A stretch of DNA of 64,000 nt, taken from contig JAHFWL010001196.1 in the NCBI GenBank assembly GCA_021292165.1, positions 806,001 through 870,000 on the forward strand, given 5' to 3'. The notes beneath the pieces are model-generated. The model ran no database searches. It worked only from the letters and a program-made list of their open reading frames with translations, and was not told the DNA's origin. A program made the position numbers and the translations under genes. Below are positions 20,224 through 32,049 of this stretch, piece by piece. The stretch's first letter is position 1; each line of letters opens with the position of its first letter. The DNA comes from Shinisaurus crocodilurus (lineage: Eukaryota > Chordata > Lepidosauria > Squamata > Shinisauridae).

Positions 20224-21617
20224 TCCATGTTTTTGAACAAATCTAAAGGCACTGAACAATTGTGGAGCTCACAAACAGAACAAGAGCCAGGGAAACCCAA
20301 TTCTTCATGGATATACATATGCGTGGAATTACACAGATGGCAAACACACTTCCCCATAGGCAGTAATGGTATCCTTGACTTCTAAGTCGATGCAGCTGTG
20401 TAAACTAGGGATGTTTCCGACATTCTCCTCCACCAAATTTATCCCCGCATTTAGTAGCGCGGAATTGCCTAGCTTTCTCCCCACAGTGGAACTGATGCAT
20501 TAGGAGTCCTCCGTCTTTCCATTTTTGGAGTTCCACGTTTTGTACACAACACTGCACCGCGCACTCAACATTTGCTGAAGTTTTCAGTTTCCCCAGTTCA
20601 TTTGTGTCTCTCTTTCCCCCTTCCTACACCTGCTGATTTTCATGCGCACTTGTGGGTCGGTCTGGAGTCAAAGGTAGGCATGGTCAGGCACCTGACAAGG
20701 GCCCACACACCCCAGCAGGGGCCCACTGACAAGAGTCCCGTGGACTTGCTCCTCCTCTTCGCCATTGCGACCTGCTTCTTCACCTGCCTCTTGCTCTGAC
20801 CCAGAGAATGGTGGTGGTGAGAAGGAAGAGCAGGAGATGCTATGGCCTCCTTGCTCCCTGGCTCTCTGAATGTCAAGCAAGCAAGTGGTATCCATGATTA
20901 GGAGGAGGAGGAGGAGGAGGAGGAGGAGGAGGAGGAGGAGGAGGAGGAGGAGGAGGAGGAGGCGGCGGCGGCAATGGCAGGTAGAAGATGGACTCAGTGA
21001 GGGACTCAGTTTGGCTCTCTTGTACCACAAGGAATGTTTTAAGGGAGCCTTTCTCAATCTGGTACTCTCCAGATGTTTTGGACTTTAACTCACAGCATGG
21101 CCAATGGGCAGGAAAGCTGGGAGCCCCTTCAAGGCTGTGAGGATGAAAGAGATAGGGACAGGTGGTCATCTACTTCAGTCCTGCCCGATTCACCCGGGTA
21201 AATGGAGTGCCTGGGGGATTGGGAAGGTCATGATGATGGATTCAGGGGTGAAGCGTTGCATTCTGCCATGCTCCCAACGATGTAACTGGGAGACAGGTAG
21301 GGTCTGATTTCCCAACTGAGCCCAGAAAAAGAAATGCTACCTTCTGATTTGGAGGGAAACAACTCAGTTTACTGAGTGCAAATCCATGTTGAACAGAGGG
21401 AAGAGTTGCCCCATCACTAGAGGAACACACACACACACATGCACCAGTGCCAAAAGTATCAAATTGATAGGAAATGCTCATTAATAGAATTGCACGTTTA
21501 CTACAGTAGCCATAACGTTGGACTGGTGTAGCCATTGGCAGACCATTCACAGGTTTTCCCACTACTACAAAACTTGCAAGGTAGGCAGAGGGCTGGGCTA
21601 GAATTCTGCGTCCTCCA

Positions 21618-21651
<34 letters not shown>

Positions 21652-22470
21652 GCTAGTTTGCATCTTCAGGATGTTTTCAACATGCAAATCACTCAAACAA
21701 GGCCCCTCCCATTTGCAGTCCAATATGGTGCATGTCATTCCATCACCGCAGAACTTGAACATTGGATTTCCATCTTACTCTGCTACATGGGTAGAGCCAG
21801 AACAAATGCTAGGATAAGACCATGCATATTGAGAAGATACGTTCCTCCACTTGAAACCAGAGTTAAGCAAGCTGTTTAGTAAGAAGAAGTCCCCCCAGCC
21901 CGCCTCTCCTTCCTCACTCTCTTTTGTCTGATTATATATGCAACTCTCAAAACTGAATCACATCCTGAGAAGGAATAATTGGAACCAGGCGGTGATTTCT
22001 AAATGAAGTGGTGGCCTTCCTGCTGTTTGTGTGGCCATTTCTCTTTCAGAAATGGTGTGTAACTATAAATAAAGCAATTTACCTTGAGATTCTGGATCAA
22101 GAATTGCCTCCCTTGCAGCAGGGGAGTCAATGGGGAAAGCCCTGGCCATTTCAACTGACTTGAACTTGTCAGCTTTTTAGCCTCTCTGCTCTCCCTCAGC
22201 AATTTGGACATGCTGAAACACCCTGTCAATGCTGCAGCACATGCCCAGGCCAGGACTTGTCATATGCTTTGAAATCGTTGAAAAGAAGATTAAAGCCAGA
22301 GCATCAAGAGTTGCGATCTGGACTAGGGATGATAACAGAATCTGCTTCAGCCACTTTCCATCTTGGATCATGTAGGGCTGCACACCCAGAGTGGTCTCCA
22401 TCTTCAAATATGGCTGGCGTGGAATTCAATTAGATTCCAAATGAATGTTCTGGATTCCCCACAACCCATG
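20224..22470. other. Unassigned sequence with simple repeats
   Basis: Includes the (AGG)n run at 20900-20971, a CA run at 21618-21648, and a worn family C-like foldback half at 21041-21115 (TCCAGATGTTTTGGACTTTA). No protein-coding gene recognised. Poly-Arg and poly-Pro frames at 20870-21169 come only from the trinucleotide repeat. Confidence 0.5.
20900..20971 (+). repeat. (AGG)n microsatellite ending in (CGG)n
   Basis: About 20 AGG units followed by GCGGCGGCGGC. Purine-rich on the plus strand. Confidence 0.95.
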
Positions 22471-22474
22471 TGGC

Positions 22475-22800
22475 CGTTTTAAGGTGGTTTTCGATGGTAT
22501 TTACATGAAAAAAGGTCCGCCGGGGTCCCATCGCGTCGGTTTCTGCCACAGCGCCGGGACCCGTCGCGTCACTTCCGGGGTCCCTGGCGCTGCATTTTCC
22601 ACGTAAATACCATAGAAAACCACTGTTTTAAGGTGGTTTTCTATGGTATTTTCGTGAAAACCGCAGCGACGGGGACCCGGAAGTACCTCTCCACGGCTCC
22701 TCTCTGGGGAGATGTGCCAAGCCAGGGAAAAGGGAAGTCCCTCAGGGCTCGGGGGGGGGGTCGAATGGGGTGAGTTTGCCCCGCTTCCACCCACTGTCGA
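22475..22800. repeat. GC-rich palindromic repeat, second copy
   Basis: AAGGTGGTTTTCGATGGTAT (22481 on) is inverted at 22594-22613 (ATACCATAGAAAACCAC) and then repeated direct at 22629-22653. Between are GCGTCACTTCCGGGGTCCC and CGCCGGGACCCGTCGCG. GGGGACCCGGAAGT at about 22672 is shared with 60718. CpG-rich, non-coding. Confidence 0.6.
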
Positions 22801-22867
22801 GATCCGTGCACATCTCCCAGGCCCCCCACCGCTGCCTCAAAGCCATGGCAAAAAGAAGAATTATAAG

Positions 22868-22977
22868 GGCACAATCCTATAGCATGTTTAGACAGAAAAA
22901 GCAACTTCCAGCATGGCTGGCTGGGGCATGCTGAGGTGTCCTTTTTTTGTCTGTCTAAACATGCATAGGATTGTGCC
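22868..22977. mobile_element. Foldback MITE, family D
   Basis: GGCACAATCCTAT...TTTAGACAGAAAAAG on the left is mirrored by TGTCTAAACATGCATAGGAT and TGTGCC on the right. The centre is shortened: CTTCCAGCATGGCTGGCTGG. Confidence 0.8.
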
Positions 22978-23954
22978 ATAGGAGGGTTTCCTTTTCTGGT
23001 TGAGCCTTGCTTGAGCAACAAGGTCTTCTCAAGCTCTAGTGTCCCCCTATCTATTCTTAAAACACCATTACAGGACCTAATGATGTCACTTACAACATTA
23101 GGAGCTCATTCACTTGCTCATCATCCAATGTGATATATGCCATCTTCTGTCAGTGATGCCCTTCTGTATTCTACATAGTAGGACAAACAGGCCCGTATCT
23201 ACAGAAAAGAATTTTTAAAAAGACCACTCTAAGGGTGGGAGAACTGGGCTCAAGCTCACTGAAATTCTCTGAACTGTACGTCAAAGCTTGGCTTGGCTCT
23301 TTCCCATTCTCATTTGTGACCTGCTTTTTTTGTCATTTTTGTTTGTTTTTGGTGCGTTGACTAAAGTGTGAAAATGCACAACTTAAAAAAAAAAAGCTGA
23401 CTTTTAAAAATGCACACTTTGAATTGTGGATTTTAACATGCATTTTTTTTAAGTTGCACATTTTTATGCTAAGCATTTTTAAGTTGCACATTTTTAAAGT
23501 TGCGCATTTTTAAAAGTGCACATTTTGCAGACATGGATGTAAATTTGGGAATTTGCGGACATTTTCGGAGAACATGCACTCCCGCCTGGGGGTGTTAATG
23601 GGCATTTTCAAGTGATTTGCAAACTGAAACAAAATCCTCGTATATCCCTGCACAAATGTGACATGTGTAAGAAATGGTAAAATTCAAAAACACTTCAGCA
23701 TCCCAAGACAATCTTTCACTGACCTTAAAGTGGCCATTGTAGAGCAAAGGATTATTTTTTTTTATCACACTGTGTGTGCTAATTGGCTTACCTAGTACCA
23801 GGAAGTTTGTGTTATCAGCAACAATTGCACTGTGAATGACCACGATTAATAATGTGATTGTCAATGTAAAGAAACTGAGGTAAAACTGGGGTACAGTTTA
23901 ACTATTACGTTTTGTTTCAGTGACTGAAGGACAGAATGGGATAACAGTAAATGC
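22978..23954. other. Unassigned sequence
   Basis: 23335-23530 is a low-complexity array of TTTTTAAGTTGCACATTT-like phrases, similar in flavour to the TGCACA-rich repeat. The rest is not recognised. Confidence 0.4.
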
Positions 23955-25255
23955 TTGCATTGGCTGCCTGTATGCTTCTGAGCCCAATTCAAGGTGCTGG
24001 TTTTAACCTATAAAGGCTTACATGGTTTGGGACTACAATACCTGATGGAATACCTCTTCTGACCTGAATCTACTCAGACACTTAGATCAATGTCTGAAGC
24101 CTTCCTCTGAGTGCCATCTCCTAGGGAGGCTCAGAGGGTGGCAACAAGGAGAGGGCCTTTTCAGTGGTAGCCCCCTGATTTTGGAATGATCTTCCCACTG
24201 AAGGCCACCTGGTGGCAGTTTTGTCATCTTTTTGGCCCCATGTTAAGGCTGCCCCCTTGTCCCAGGCATTTAATGGCATGTAATGTTATTTAATGGTGTG
24301 ATGGGACATTTATGTCAGCTGTTTTTAATAGGTCTAGTTTGTACTGAAATTGTTTTAGCTGTTAAATTGTCTTTATATTTTGTACTAGCTGTTGCCTGCG
24401 GCTTCGCTCGCATGGATTTTAGGATTTGGTATAATTGTTTTTAAAAGAAACATGTATAGAAAAGATGCAGTGCCTCTGACTGAAAGTGTAACGTTTAGGC
24501 TGGGTGCTGGCAGCAGAAATCTTTTGTGACAGAAATATCTGTTCTTAAAGAAAAATCAGGTTAATCCTGCGAGTCTACAGGTGATGAAGAGTGAGCATGC
24601 CAAGTTTGGGGTAGATCCGTCTAAACGTGATGGAGCCTATGCGACGATGCCCCACACACAACAGTCAGTCAGTCATGTAAAAAGTTTCCCTCCCTTTTCA
24701 CCCCCGTCATGTAAAAAGTTTCCCTCCCTTTTCAACCCCTCAGAGAACATTCTAAATGGCCTAGGGGAGATTTGCATACCCAGCCCTATTGGCCCCTGCA
24801 GGAATTCATACGAACATTCCAAGTGGTGTATGGGCTATTTGCATAACTGCTCCTATTGGCTTCTGCAGCAAGTTGGCGCCTGCAGCAATTATGAGGTGAG
24901 GCCTATTTGCAGAACTGCAGATATGAGAATGGGGTGATTTTGCCCCCTTTTTTCACCCCCTTAGGGATGGAATTTCCCGAAATCCTTCCTTAGTGGGGGT
25001 CTACGTCATAAAAGCAATGTCCCATCAAAATTTCATGTTCCTAGATTAAATGGTTTGAGCTGGGCGTTGATGAGTCAGTCAGTCAGTCAGTCAGGACACC
25101 TTCTCTTATATATATAGATATTGAAAAAGAAAAGTGAGGTATTTTTATTATATTTGTGGTCTGTGTTTTTGTGTATTTTTGTGAACCATCCAGAGAGCTT
25201 TGGCTATTGGGCGGTATAGAAATGAAATGAATGAATGAATGAATGAATGAATAAT
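23955..25255 (+). repeat. L2/CR1-group LINE 3' end, split by an insertion
   Basis: Pieces 23955-24384 and 25120-25255. The first encodes a broken C-terminal RT tail (TTTCAGTGGTAGCCCCCTGA, AATGATCTTCCCACTGA). The second is the 3' end with ATCCAGAGAGCTTTGGCTAT, GGGCGGTATAGAAATGAAAT and an AATG tail. The order matches the LINE at 3640-4395. Confidence 0.7.
24385..25119 (+). mobile_element. Unclassified 0.73-kb insertion in the LINE
   Basis: Begins TAGCTGTTGCCTGCGGCTTC and ends with four GTCA units followed by TATATATATAGAT. Such CTGTTGCC(T/C)GCGGCTTCG beginnings with TATA-rich ends are common in animal genomes, but I cannot name the class. The inside has a 34-bp tandem pair (24672-24705 and 24706-24739) and CATCAAAATTTCATGTTCC. 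No ORF. Boundaries are inferred from continuity of the surrounding LINE. Confidence 0.55.
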
Positions 25256-25435
25256 AAGGAGAGATACATTGTGAGGTGGAATAGCAGTTACTGTTACCAC
25301 TGAGAGGGAAATTAAGCCAGGTTTCTGCCTTTGAAGGTAGGATCAAAATTGGTACCATCTGACTGGAGACTAATTGAACATTTTAAAGATGCCCAGGCCC
25401 TTGGTCCTGAGTTTAAACAGAGCTTGGGCGTGTTT

Positions 25436-25826
25436 GCATGACACGGGAACCGCGGGGAAGCAGAAGTCCCCCGTGGTTCCCGTGTCATTCAAACGTCGAC
25501 CGGGGGTGCCCCCGCGGAACGGCTGCGCGCGGGATGCATGCAAAGTGACCATGGGCGGTAGAGGGGTAAGCCCCTACCGTGTGTGGCCACCCTGCCGTGC
25601 GAACAGCGGGCGGCCGTCCCGCGGGGGCTGCACAGAGGCAGCGGCCCAGAGCAGCCGGAGCTGCGGCCGCTCCGGCCTGTAGGGGCAAACGGCCCCTCTG
25701 GGCATCCCGAGCTGCCGCCCCCTAGTGCCAGGAGGCCCCCGCTGCGGTGCGGGGACTGCCGGCTCCACCGGGGTCTGCCCACGCGCGCCGGGCGCAGCTT
25801 GCAGCCTGGGTCGTGCGAACCGGCCC
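25436..25826 (+). mobile_element. GC-rich DNA element with 3-bp target duplication, copy 1
   Basis: 391 bp, strongly GC- and CpG-rich in an AT-rich setting. Ends GGGCGTGTTTGCATGACACG and GGGTCGTGCGAACCGGCCC form imperfect inverted repeats sharing GTTCGCACGAC. The flank CTT is at 25433-25435 and 25827-25829. The second copy at 53254-53655 is inverted. Several frames are open but differ between copies, so I read no protein. GGG...CCC ends and a 3-bp duplication recall PIF/Harbinger elements, although those prefer TWA. Confidence 0.65.
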
Positions 25827-25829
25827 CTT

Positions 25830-26514
25830 GTGTGACTTACTCTTGAGTCATGATAACTACTAGCTGGTTACTCCTGGCTCACCTCAGGCTGACGCCCATG
25901 GCCCGTCCCTGACAATAGGTTTGTACCTATTCCAAATCCACTGGAGTAGGTGGGGATCAACTTGCCGTTGTACAGAGCTGCATGGGCTGACTGTGAACCA
26001 AAGTGCACTTTGCGCTTGGCTCTTCTGGCTGTGCTGGACACGTAAGCCATGGTCTCTCTGTGCAGGTCCACAGAAAAGGATTGTTGAGGCCTTCACCTCT
26101 CCCTGCCATTCTAGCCTTGTTATTTTGACACAGAGTGTCAGGTAGGAGAAACACCATCTGACTCGCAGGATAGGTTAGCATTCCAGAAACAAGACACGAA
26201 GCCGCCAGATTGACAGGAAAATGTCAGGGGCTGAAATGTTTGCTGTCTTGGATGAGAAATTACAGACCAGTAAAAGTCCTTGCTGAGAAAAAAAAGGAGG
26301 CCATCTCAGGAAGCTGATTAGGATTGGCATTTGGATTCATTCCTCAGTCACAAATGATCTCCTGGCTTATGCTAAGGACAACAGCAAACAGCTGAGGACA
26401 AGCCCTTGATGGGTCAGTTTAGAAGAAACACCCCCCCAGCCAGGTAATATTGTCTCTTGGAATCTAATCATCACTATTGGTATAATAATTATCTGGCTTA
26501 GAGGATCACCAAAT

Positions 26515-26517
<3 letters not shown>
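25830..26517. other. Unassigned, non-repetitive-looking sequence
   Basis: No gene or repeat signature. 26140-26420 is moderately complex (AGGAAGCTGATTAGGATTGG) and might be conserved; this is an impression only. Confidence 0.35.
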
Positions 26518-26559
<42 letters not shown>

Positions 26560-26598
26560 GTGTGTGTGTGTGTGTGTGTGTGTGTGCATGTGCATGCA

Positions 26599-26630
<32 letters not shown>
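26518..26630 (+). repeat. Compound (CT)n(GT)n microsatellite
   Basis: CT to about 26557, then GT/GCAT/GT to 26630. The second half is alternating purine-pyrimidine. The minus-strand frame across it is low complexity. Confidence 0.95.
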
Positions 26631-27321
26631 ATACTTATACCCTGTAGCTTTTGCAGCTTACAATGAGGGAGGTGTGAAAAATGTGCTTGGTTGAGTTTGT
26701 TTCTCTCTTTTTTAGTGGATCTACCCAATTTGCACCTCCTGAGCCTTTCAGTGAGCTGAGACAGAGCTGCATTCCCAAATAAGCATTTTTGCAAGCTTCT
26801 CAGGGGGAAAAAAAAGTGCACTCAAAATGTGCATATTAGGGAAAAGTGCAAACTGCATTTCAGCAATGTGAAGTACCTTTGTGTATTTATTATTGATGTT
26901 TACATAGCAACTCATCTATGAAAAGCCATCAAGGCCAGTGTTCAACAATTTAAAACAATACTTGGTGAAGATGTGTAGGTTTGAAGATGCACACCAAAAA
27001 TTGCCTACATTAGTGCATATTTTAGGGGAACTGTGCACAAAGAAGTATGAATTTACATACGGATATTTTAAAAATAAATAAATCACATGCACAAGAGGAA
27101 ATGGGGTGGAATGACCTTGACCTAATCCCTGTTCCCACAATCTCAGCAAGACTGAGATTGACAGATCCAACCATCTCTATTTAGATTTTAGAGCACATTA
27201 AAACAAATACAAAAACACACCCCTAAATTAAAAAACAAACAACCCAGCAACAACCATATCTGAACAGGGAGAAGTCACAGCACAGAGCATGAAAAGCAGG
27301 AGTCAGTTCATTAAAACCCTT
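26631..27321. other. AT-rich repeat remnant
   Basis: 26750-27130 contains GTGCAAACTGCATTTCAGC, AGATGTGTAGGTTTGAAGAT and ATTTTAGGGGAACTGTGCAC phrases, related in style to the TGCACA-rich family. The remainder is not recognised. Confidence 0.4.
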
Positions 27322-28275
27322 CATAAAAACGTAAGAAGAGCTATGCTGGGTGAGAGACCAGCATAGCTGGTCCAGCATTCAGTTCACAAAGTGGCTGCCC
27401 AGCTGCCCACGGGAAGCCCACAAGCAGGATATAAGTGCAACAGCACCTTCCCACCCGTGTTCCCCAGCAACTGGTGTACAAGGGCATACTGCCTCTGATA
27501 CTGGAGGTAGCATAGAGCCAATCAGGACAAGTAGCCATTGATAGCCTTCTCCTCCGTGAATTTGTCCAATCCCCTTTTAAAGCCCTCCAAATTGGTGGAA
27601 ATGAATTCCATAGTGTAACTGTGGTGTGTGTGTGTGTGTGAAGAAGTCCTTCTTTTCATCTGTCCTGAATCTCCCACCTATCAGCTTCATGGGCTGACCC
27701 TTTTGGGTTCTAGTATTATGAGAGAGGGAGAAAAATGTCTCCCTGTCCACTTTCTCCACACAAGGCATCATTCAGTACACCTCTATCATGTATCTGCTGA
27801 CTCGCCTCTTTTCTAAGCTAAACAATCCCAAATGTTCTGACCTTTCCTCGCAGGGGTGTTGCTCCAGCCATTTGAACATTTTAGTTGCCCTTTTCTGCAC
27901 TTTTCCCATCTCTACAATAATATCCCTTTTTTGGTGTGGTGGTGACCACCACAACCCCAAGATCTTTTTCTTGGTCCAGTCACTGCTAACTCAGATCACA
28001 TCAGCATATATGTAAACTTGAGATTTCTGGTCCCAATGTGCATCACTTTACACTTGTTTAAATTATTGAACTACATTTGCCATTTTGATGCCCATTCACC
28101 CAGTTTGGAGAGATCCTTCTGGAACTCTTTGCAGCCCCTTTTTTGTTTTAACCACCCTAAATAATTTCTTGTCATCAACAAACCTAGCCACTTCACTGCT
28201 AACTCCTGATTCCACCTCATTTATGAATAAGTTGAAAAGCACTGGTCCCAGTACAGATCCCTGTGGGACCCCACT
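27322..28275 (-). repeat. CR1 LINE, long copy with RT motifs
   Basis: About 950 bp on the minus strand, from the RT palm to the 3' end. Reading right to left: GVPQGSVLGPVLFN (28205-28275), the active-site motif as FVDD instead of FADD (about 28165-28200), EKVDRETFFSLSHNTRT and KLIGGRFRTDEKKDFFT (27577-27771), then the 3' UTR. Frames are broken by indels, and a CA run at 27620-27640 replaces part of the coding sequence. It is the longest CR1 here and is inactive. Confidence 0.88.
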
Positions 28276-29729
28276 GTTAGCAGCCTGTCACCATTTTGCA
28301 TCCTCCACAATGCCTCAGACCGAGCATCACGTTCAGGAATTGTGGGGCTGAAATGGGCTCTCTCTCACACAAAGAAATTGTTAGAGAACATTCAGAGAAA
28401 ATTCTGCAAAATGCCTGCCTTTTTCTAAAAGGGGTGAGAAAAAGAAGAATCTCAGTTTTCATGCCCCAACCACCCAAAAAACAGGTGAGAATTTGTGTCT
28501 CCGCTCTTGACTTAGACAGTGTCTCCACACCGCCATACACAAATGGGCCAGACTGAGAAACAAGCTCTGATTGGGGGGCTTTATAATAAAGCCTTATGAG
28601 GTTGGATTGGCCCTTTGGAGGTCAGTTGACTGAGTGGCTAGGCAGGCTGGTTGTATTGATGCCTAGAAGGTTGTTATCCTCGGACCACAGAGCTCAGTCT
28701 GCAAGTTTAGCAGTACACACACACACGGTGAGCGGCTTAGCAAGTAATGTGCCAATGCCTGAGTACTGGGATCCCTGGTTAAAAACCTGTCATTTCCCTC
28801 CGTGTGCAGTGCTTTTCAACCAATGTCAACTGCATAGCAAGAACTGTGGTATGCACGCAAGAACGGAGAACTCTGAAAATGCTGCCGGTGCATCTACTGC
28901 TTTCATGCTAAAAATAAGCATTTTTGGCATCACCAGCTATAAATAGGGGAGACCGGCATTGTCCTATACATAGTACAGTGTGTATTTTTATCTGGGGAAT
29001 GATTATTGTTTGCCTTGTTCTTCACAAGTAGCTCTCCTGGCTCCCAACCAGCCTTCTTTGAGCTCTGGCATGCTCCTCTCCCAAGCTGTGATTTGTTCCA
29101 TATTTTCTTTTTGCACTTCTTGAATTTTTCGCAGAGGTCTGTGATAAGCACAGGGCTGCTCGCTGAGAGGCCAATGATGTGCTTCGGTCTAATTATGGTG
29201 TGACGCACCAGGATGGAGCCAAGAGGCTAGGTGATATTTCCCAGGATCTATCATCTTATTGAGGAAGGGAGACTCTGTCACAGCAGAGGGAACCATTATC
29301 TTCCAACCCTAGTGGTTACTGCTCCAGGTGGGATGAGTGCTTTTGTTCCTCATGCGTGGGTTGAAAGGAGGAATTAGAACGGTGTCTCTCAAACTGTGGG
29401 GCAGGCCCCCCCCACCCTTGGAGGTGCAAGATACCCTCAGGGGAGTGTGAAGAATTACCAGCTTGGTAAGCAATGGCTGAGACATTTCAGTTTTCCTCAG
29501 CTGCATGAATAGCAACAGTTCCTGCCAGGAAGCAACATGGAGAGAACAAGATGACATTTCTCTCTCTGTTGCTACTTCTCTCCCCGGATTCCAGGCCTTA
29601 GAGCCAATTATTGTATTTATTAGATTGCTGATATCTATGTTCCTCCAAAGAGTTTAGGGGGTTTACATGACCCCACCACCACTTTATCCTTGCATCAACC
29701 CTCTATCAAATCCCTTGGGTCTTTTGGAG
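28276..29729. other. Unassigned sequence
   Basis: No gene recognised. 29380-29400 has CTCTCAAACTGTGGGG, a phrase typical of hAT ends, but no partner end was found. 28840-29210 is complex sequence without repeat hallmarks. Confidence 0.4.
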
Positions 29730-29860
29730 CAGATGTAGGCAACCTGATGTCCTCCAGATGTTTGAGATGACAACTCATCCCTGACCATTGGCCATACTGG
29801 CTGGGGCTTCTGACAGTCCTAGTCCAAAACATCTGGAGGCCACCACATTGCCTACCCCTG
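29730..29860. mobile_element. hAT-like foldback MITE, family C relative
   Basis: 131 bp. Ends CAGATGTAGGCAACCTG and TTGCCTACCCCTG, inverted. Flanks ttttggag (29722-29729) and ctttggaa (29861-29868) agree at six of eight positions. The arms carry TGACAACTCATCCCTGACC and its inverse. Confidence 0.75.
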
Positions 29861-31342
29861 CTTTGGAAAGTCATCCTCCTTACTCCTTCCCCTCATCCCA
29901 GCATCCCAGGGAGCCAGCAGGTAAGCTGAATTAGAGAGGTGTCTTGTTGCTCCAGCTTTACAACTGGGACTAAGTCCACCCTAAAATACATCAATGAATG
30001 AATAGCTGCCGCCTGTCATGCCTGCCCCTGATACCACAGTCTGAGAAGAAGAGTCTGATTCAGAGATAGAAGAATATGATTGAGGGCCTAGTCAAGATAT
30101 CAAATGTCTGGGTACTGGGAATTTGTCTCTGTCTGGTTCCACAGTAGATAGCAGGCAGCAGGAGGAAGCTACTCCTTCTCAAATTCCGTCAGACCTAGCC
30201 ATGGGAAAAGAACTCGAGGGGCCCCAGCCTGAGGAACATTCCTTGATAAATGGGCAGCAGGTAGATTTGGCTAAAGAAGGGGCATGCCCGAGGCCGTCTC
30301 CTAGACAACAGTGCCAACTGAGAAGACAAGAGGAAAGGCAACCAGTAAAATGAAGTTCTCATCTCCTGGTTAAGTTTCCCTGTAGAGCTAGATTGACAAG
30401 AGAGGATCTCTAATCGCTCCACCCCTGCCTAAAAGCCAGAGCAGAGGAAAAACAGATTTGTCAGTACAACGTCACTGTTACTGGACACCCCTTTCCATAT
30501 ATATAGAACTTGGGCATACTAAGGCCTCTTATCCATAGATTCTGGTGATGTGCTTGTGTTTCTGTTCTGCTGTAATAGAAGCATATGTTGTTTCTTTAAC
30601 ACATGTCCAGTTGCTGATGTTGAAAGGGAGCCACCACCTACTAGTTTAAAGAGCAGTAGAACTAGCATTGTGGCAAAAGTTTCTTCTGCGGGTTTTGTTG
30701 TTGCTGTTGGCCATTCTTATTCAATTGGATTTTTATAAAAGGAATATTTATTTATTAATTTTTTAAAGGAGAAAGATAATTCTGGTGAAGTTTTCATGGG
30801 CTACGAGACAGCCAAGGGAAATGCAAGTGCCCTGTCTTTCATTGCACAATCAACTGCAGCCTTCCCAGCTTCCCACACTTCAATTATGCTCAGGGAAAGA
30901 TGTCATAAGACAACTCCTCCCATAGGGCCTTTCAGACCAGGAAGTGCCACCAGTCCTGAAATCCATTTTTGGATGTAGGCATGGTTTATAGATTTTTAAA
31001 TCAATTAAAAAACATGAAAGAAAAAGAAAAAAGACATGCCACAGCCCTTGACCACCTCACAACAAGGTAAGCTCAAAACATGATCAAAAGCAAGTCTGAA
31101 GAAATTCTAAAGGGCCCTGAGAATGAGGCAGAAAAAAATTGGAGCCTCTTTCACTGTGGAAGACAACATCCAAGCAGTTGGGAGGACAGATTTCAGCACA
31201 AAACTAAGTAGAACTCGTATGTATTATAACAGAGAGAACTAATTGGGGTAACATGTTAGTTCTGCCAATATATAATCTATGTCCATCAAAATCCCCTAAA
31301 GGGTTAGAGCACACACCTTTTCAGTAACTTGGCTGAGGCATT
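29861..31342. other. Unassigned sequence
   Basis: 30020-30700 resembles no family I can name. It contains TATATATAG near 30498 and one open plus-strand frame at 30123-30353 rich in Gln and Glu without a known domain. An old LTR-element fragment is possible but unsupported. Confidence 0.4.
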
Positions 31343-31582
31343 GAGAGCCAGTGTGGCGTAGCGGTGAGAGTGTTGGACCTGGGACTCGGGAGATCCGGGT
31401 TCTAGTCCCCGCTCAGCCATGAAGCTCACTGGGTGACTTTGGGCCAGTCACTGCCTCTCAGCCTAACCTACCTCACAGGGTTGTTGTGAGGATAAAATGG
31501 AGAGGAGGAGGAAGATTATGTAAGCCGCCTTGGGTTCCTTGCAGGAAAAAAGGCAGGGTATAAATATAATAAATAAATAAAA
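31343..31582 (+). repeat. Sauria-type SINE, full length
   Basis: Starts GAGAGCCAGTGTGGCGTAGC; box B GGTTCTAGTCC; body TCACTGGGTGACTTTGGGCC; tail GGGTTCCTTGCAGG and AATAAATAAATAA. No clear target duplication found. Confidence 0.9.
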
Positions 31583-31954
31583 TGATGTGGGATGAGATAA
31601 GATTAAGTGTTTTCGCTGTTGTAGTGAAAACAACAAAGAATATTGTGGCACCATAAAGATGAACAAATTTATTCTGGCATAAGCCTTTGAGGACATTATC
31701 CATCCATGTCATCAGACCAGAACATACCAGTTTAACTAACCATAAGTTAGGCTTATTAACCAAACACACAATATATGACTGTGCTCAATTAAATAAATAC
31801 AGATAATGTTGTTTTTAGCTTCAAGTACTTGTCCTTGTTGTTCTTAGAGCTGAGCCAAAATTTGTAAGATTTTTGTTTCAGAAAAAAAAAAAGCTCAGCT
31901 TTGTCTTCTTTTCAGACCTCCCCCCCAAAGAAGGCCACTTTGCAGAATTTTCTC

Positions 31955-32049
31955 CAGGACGGGACACTGCTGAGTGGTAGAGCACATGTTTTGTATGCAG
32001 ACGGTCCCAGGTGTGATCCCCAGCATCGCCTGTTAAAAGTAGGGTCAGG
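31955..32049 (+). repeat. tRNA-derived SINE, head
   Basis: Box A-like TGAGTGGTAGAGCAC and box B-like GGTGTGATCCC with TTTTGTATGCAGACG between them. Same family as 4448-4655, cut off shortly after the head. Confidence 0.65.

Noticed and set aside
20668..21169. Poly-Arg, poly-Leu and poly-Pro frames
   Set aside because: They come entirely from the (AGG)n microsatellite read in different frames.
25489..25846. Several overlapping open frames in the GC-rich element
   Set aside because: GC-rich DNA lacks stop codons on both strands. The frames differ between the two copies of the element, so none looks selected.
30123..30353. Gln/Glu-rich frame as a possible gag or host exon
   Set aside because: No recognisable domain, no splice borders and no flanking element structure.
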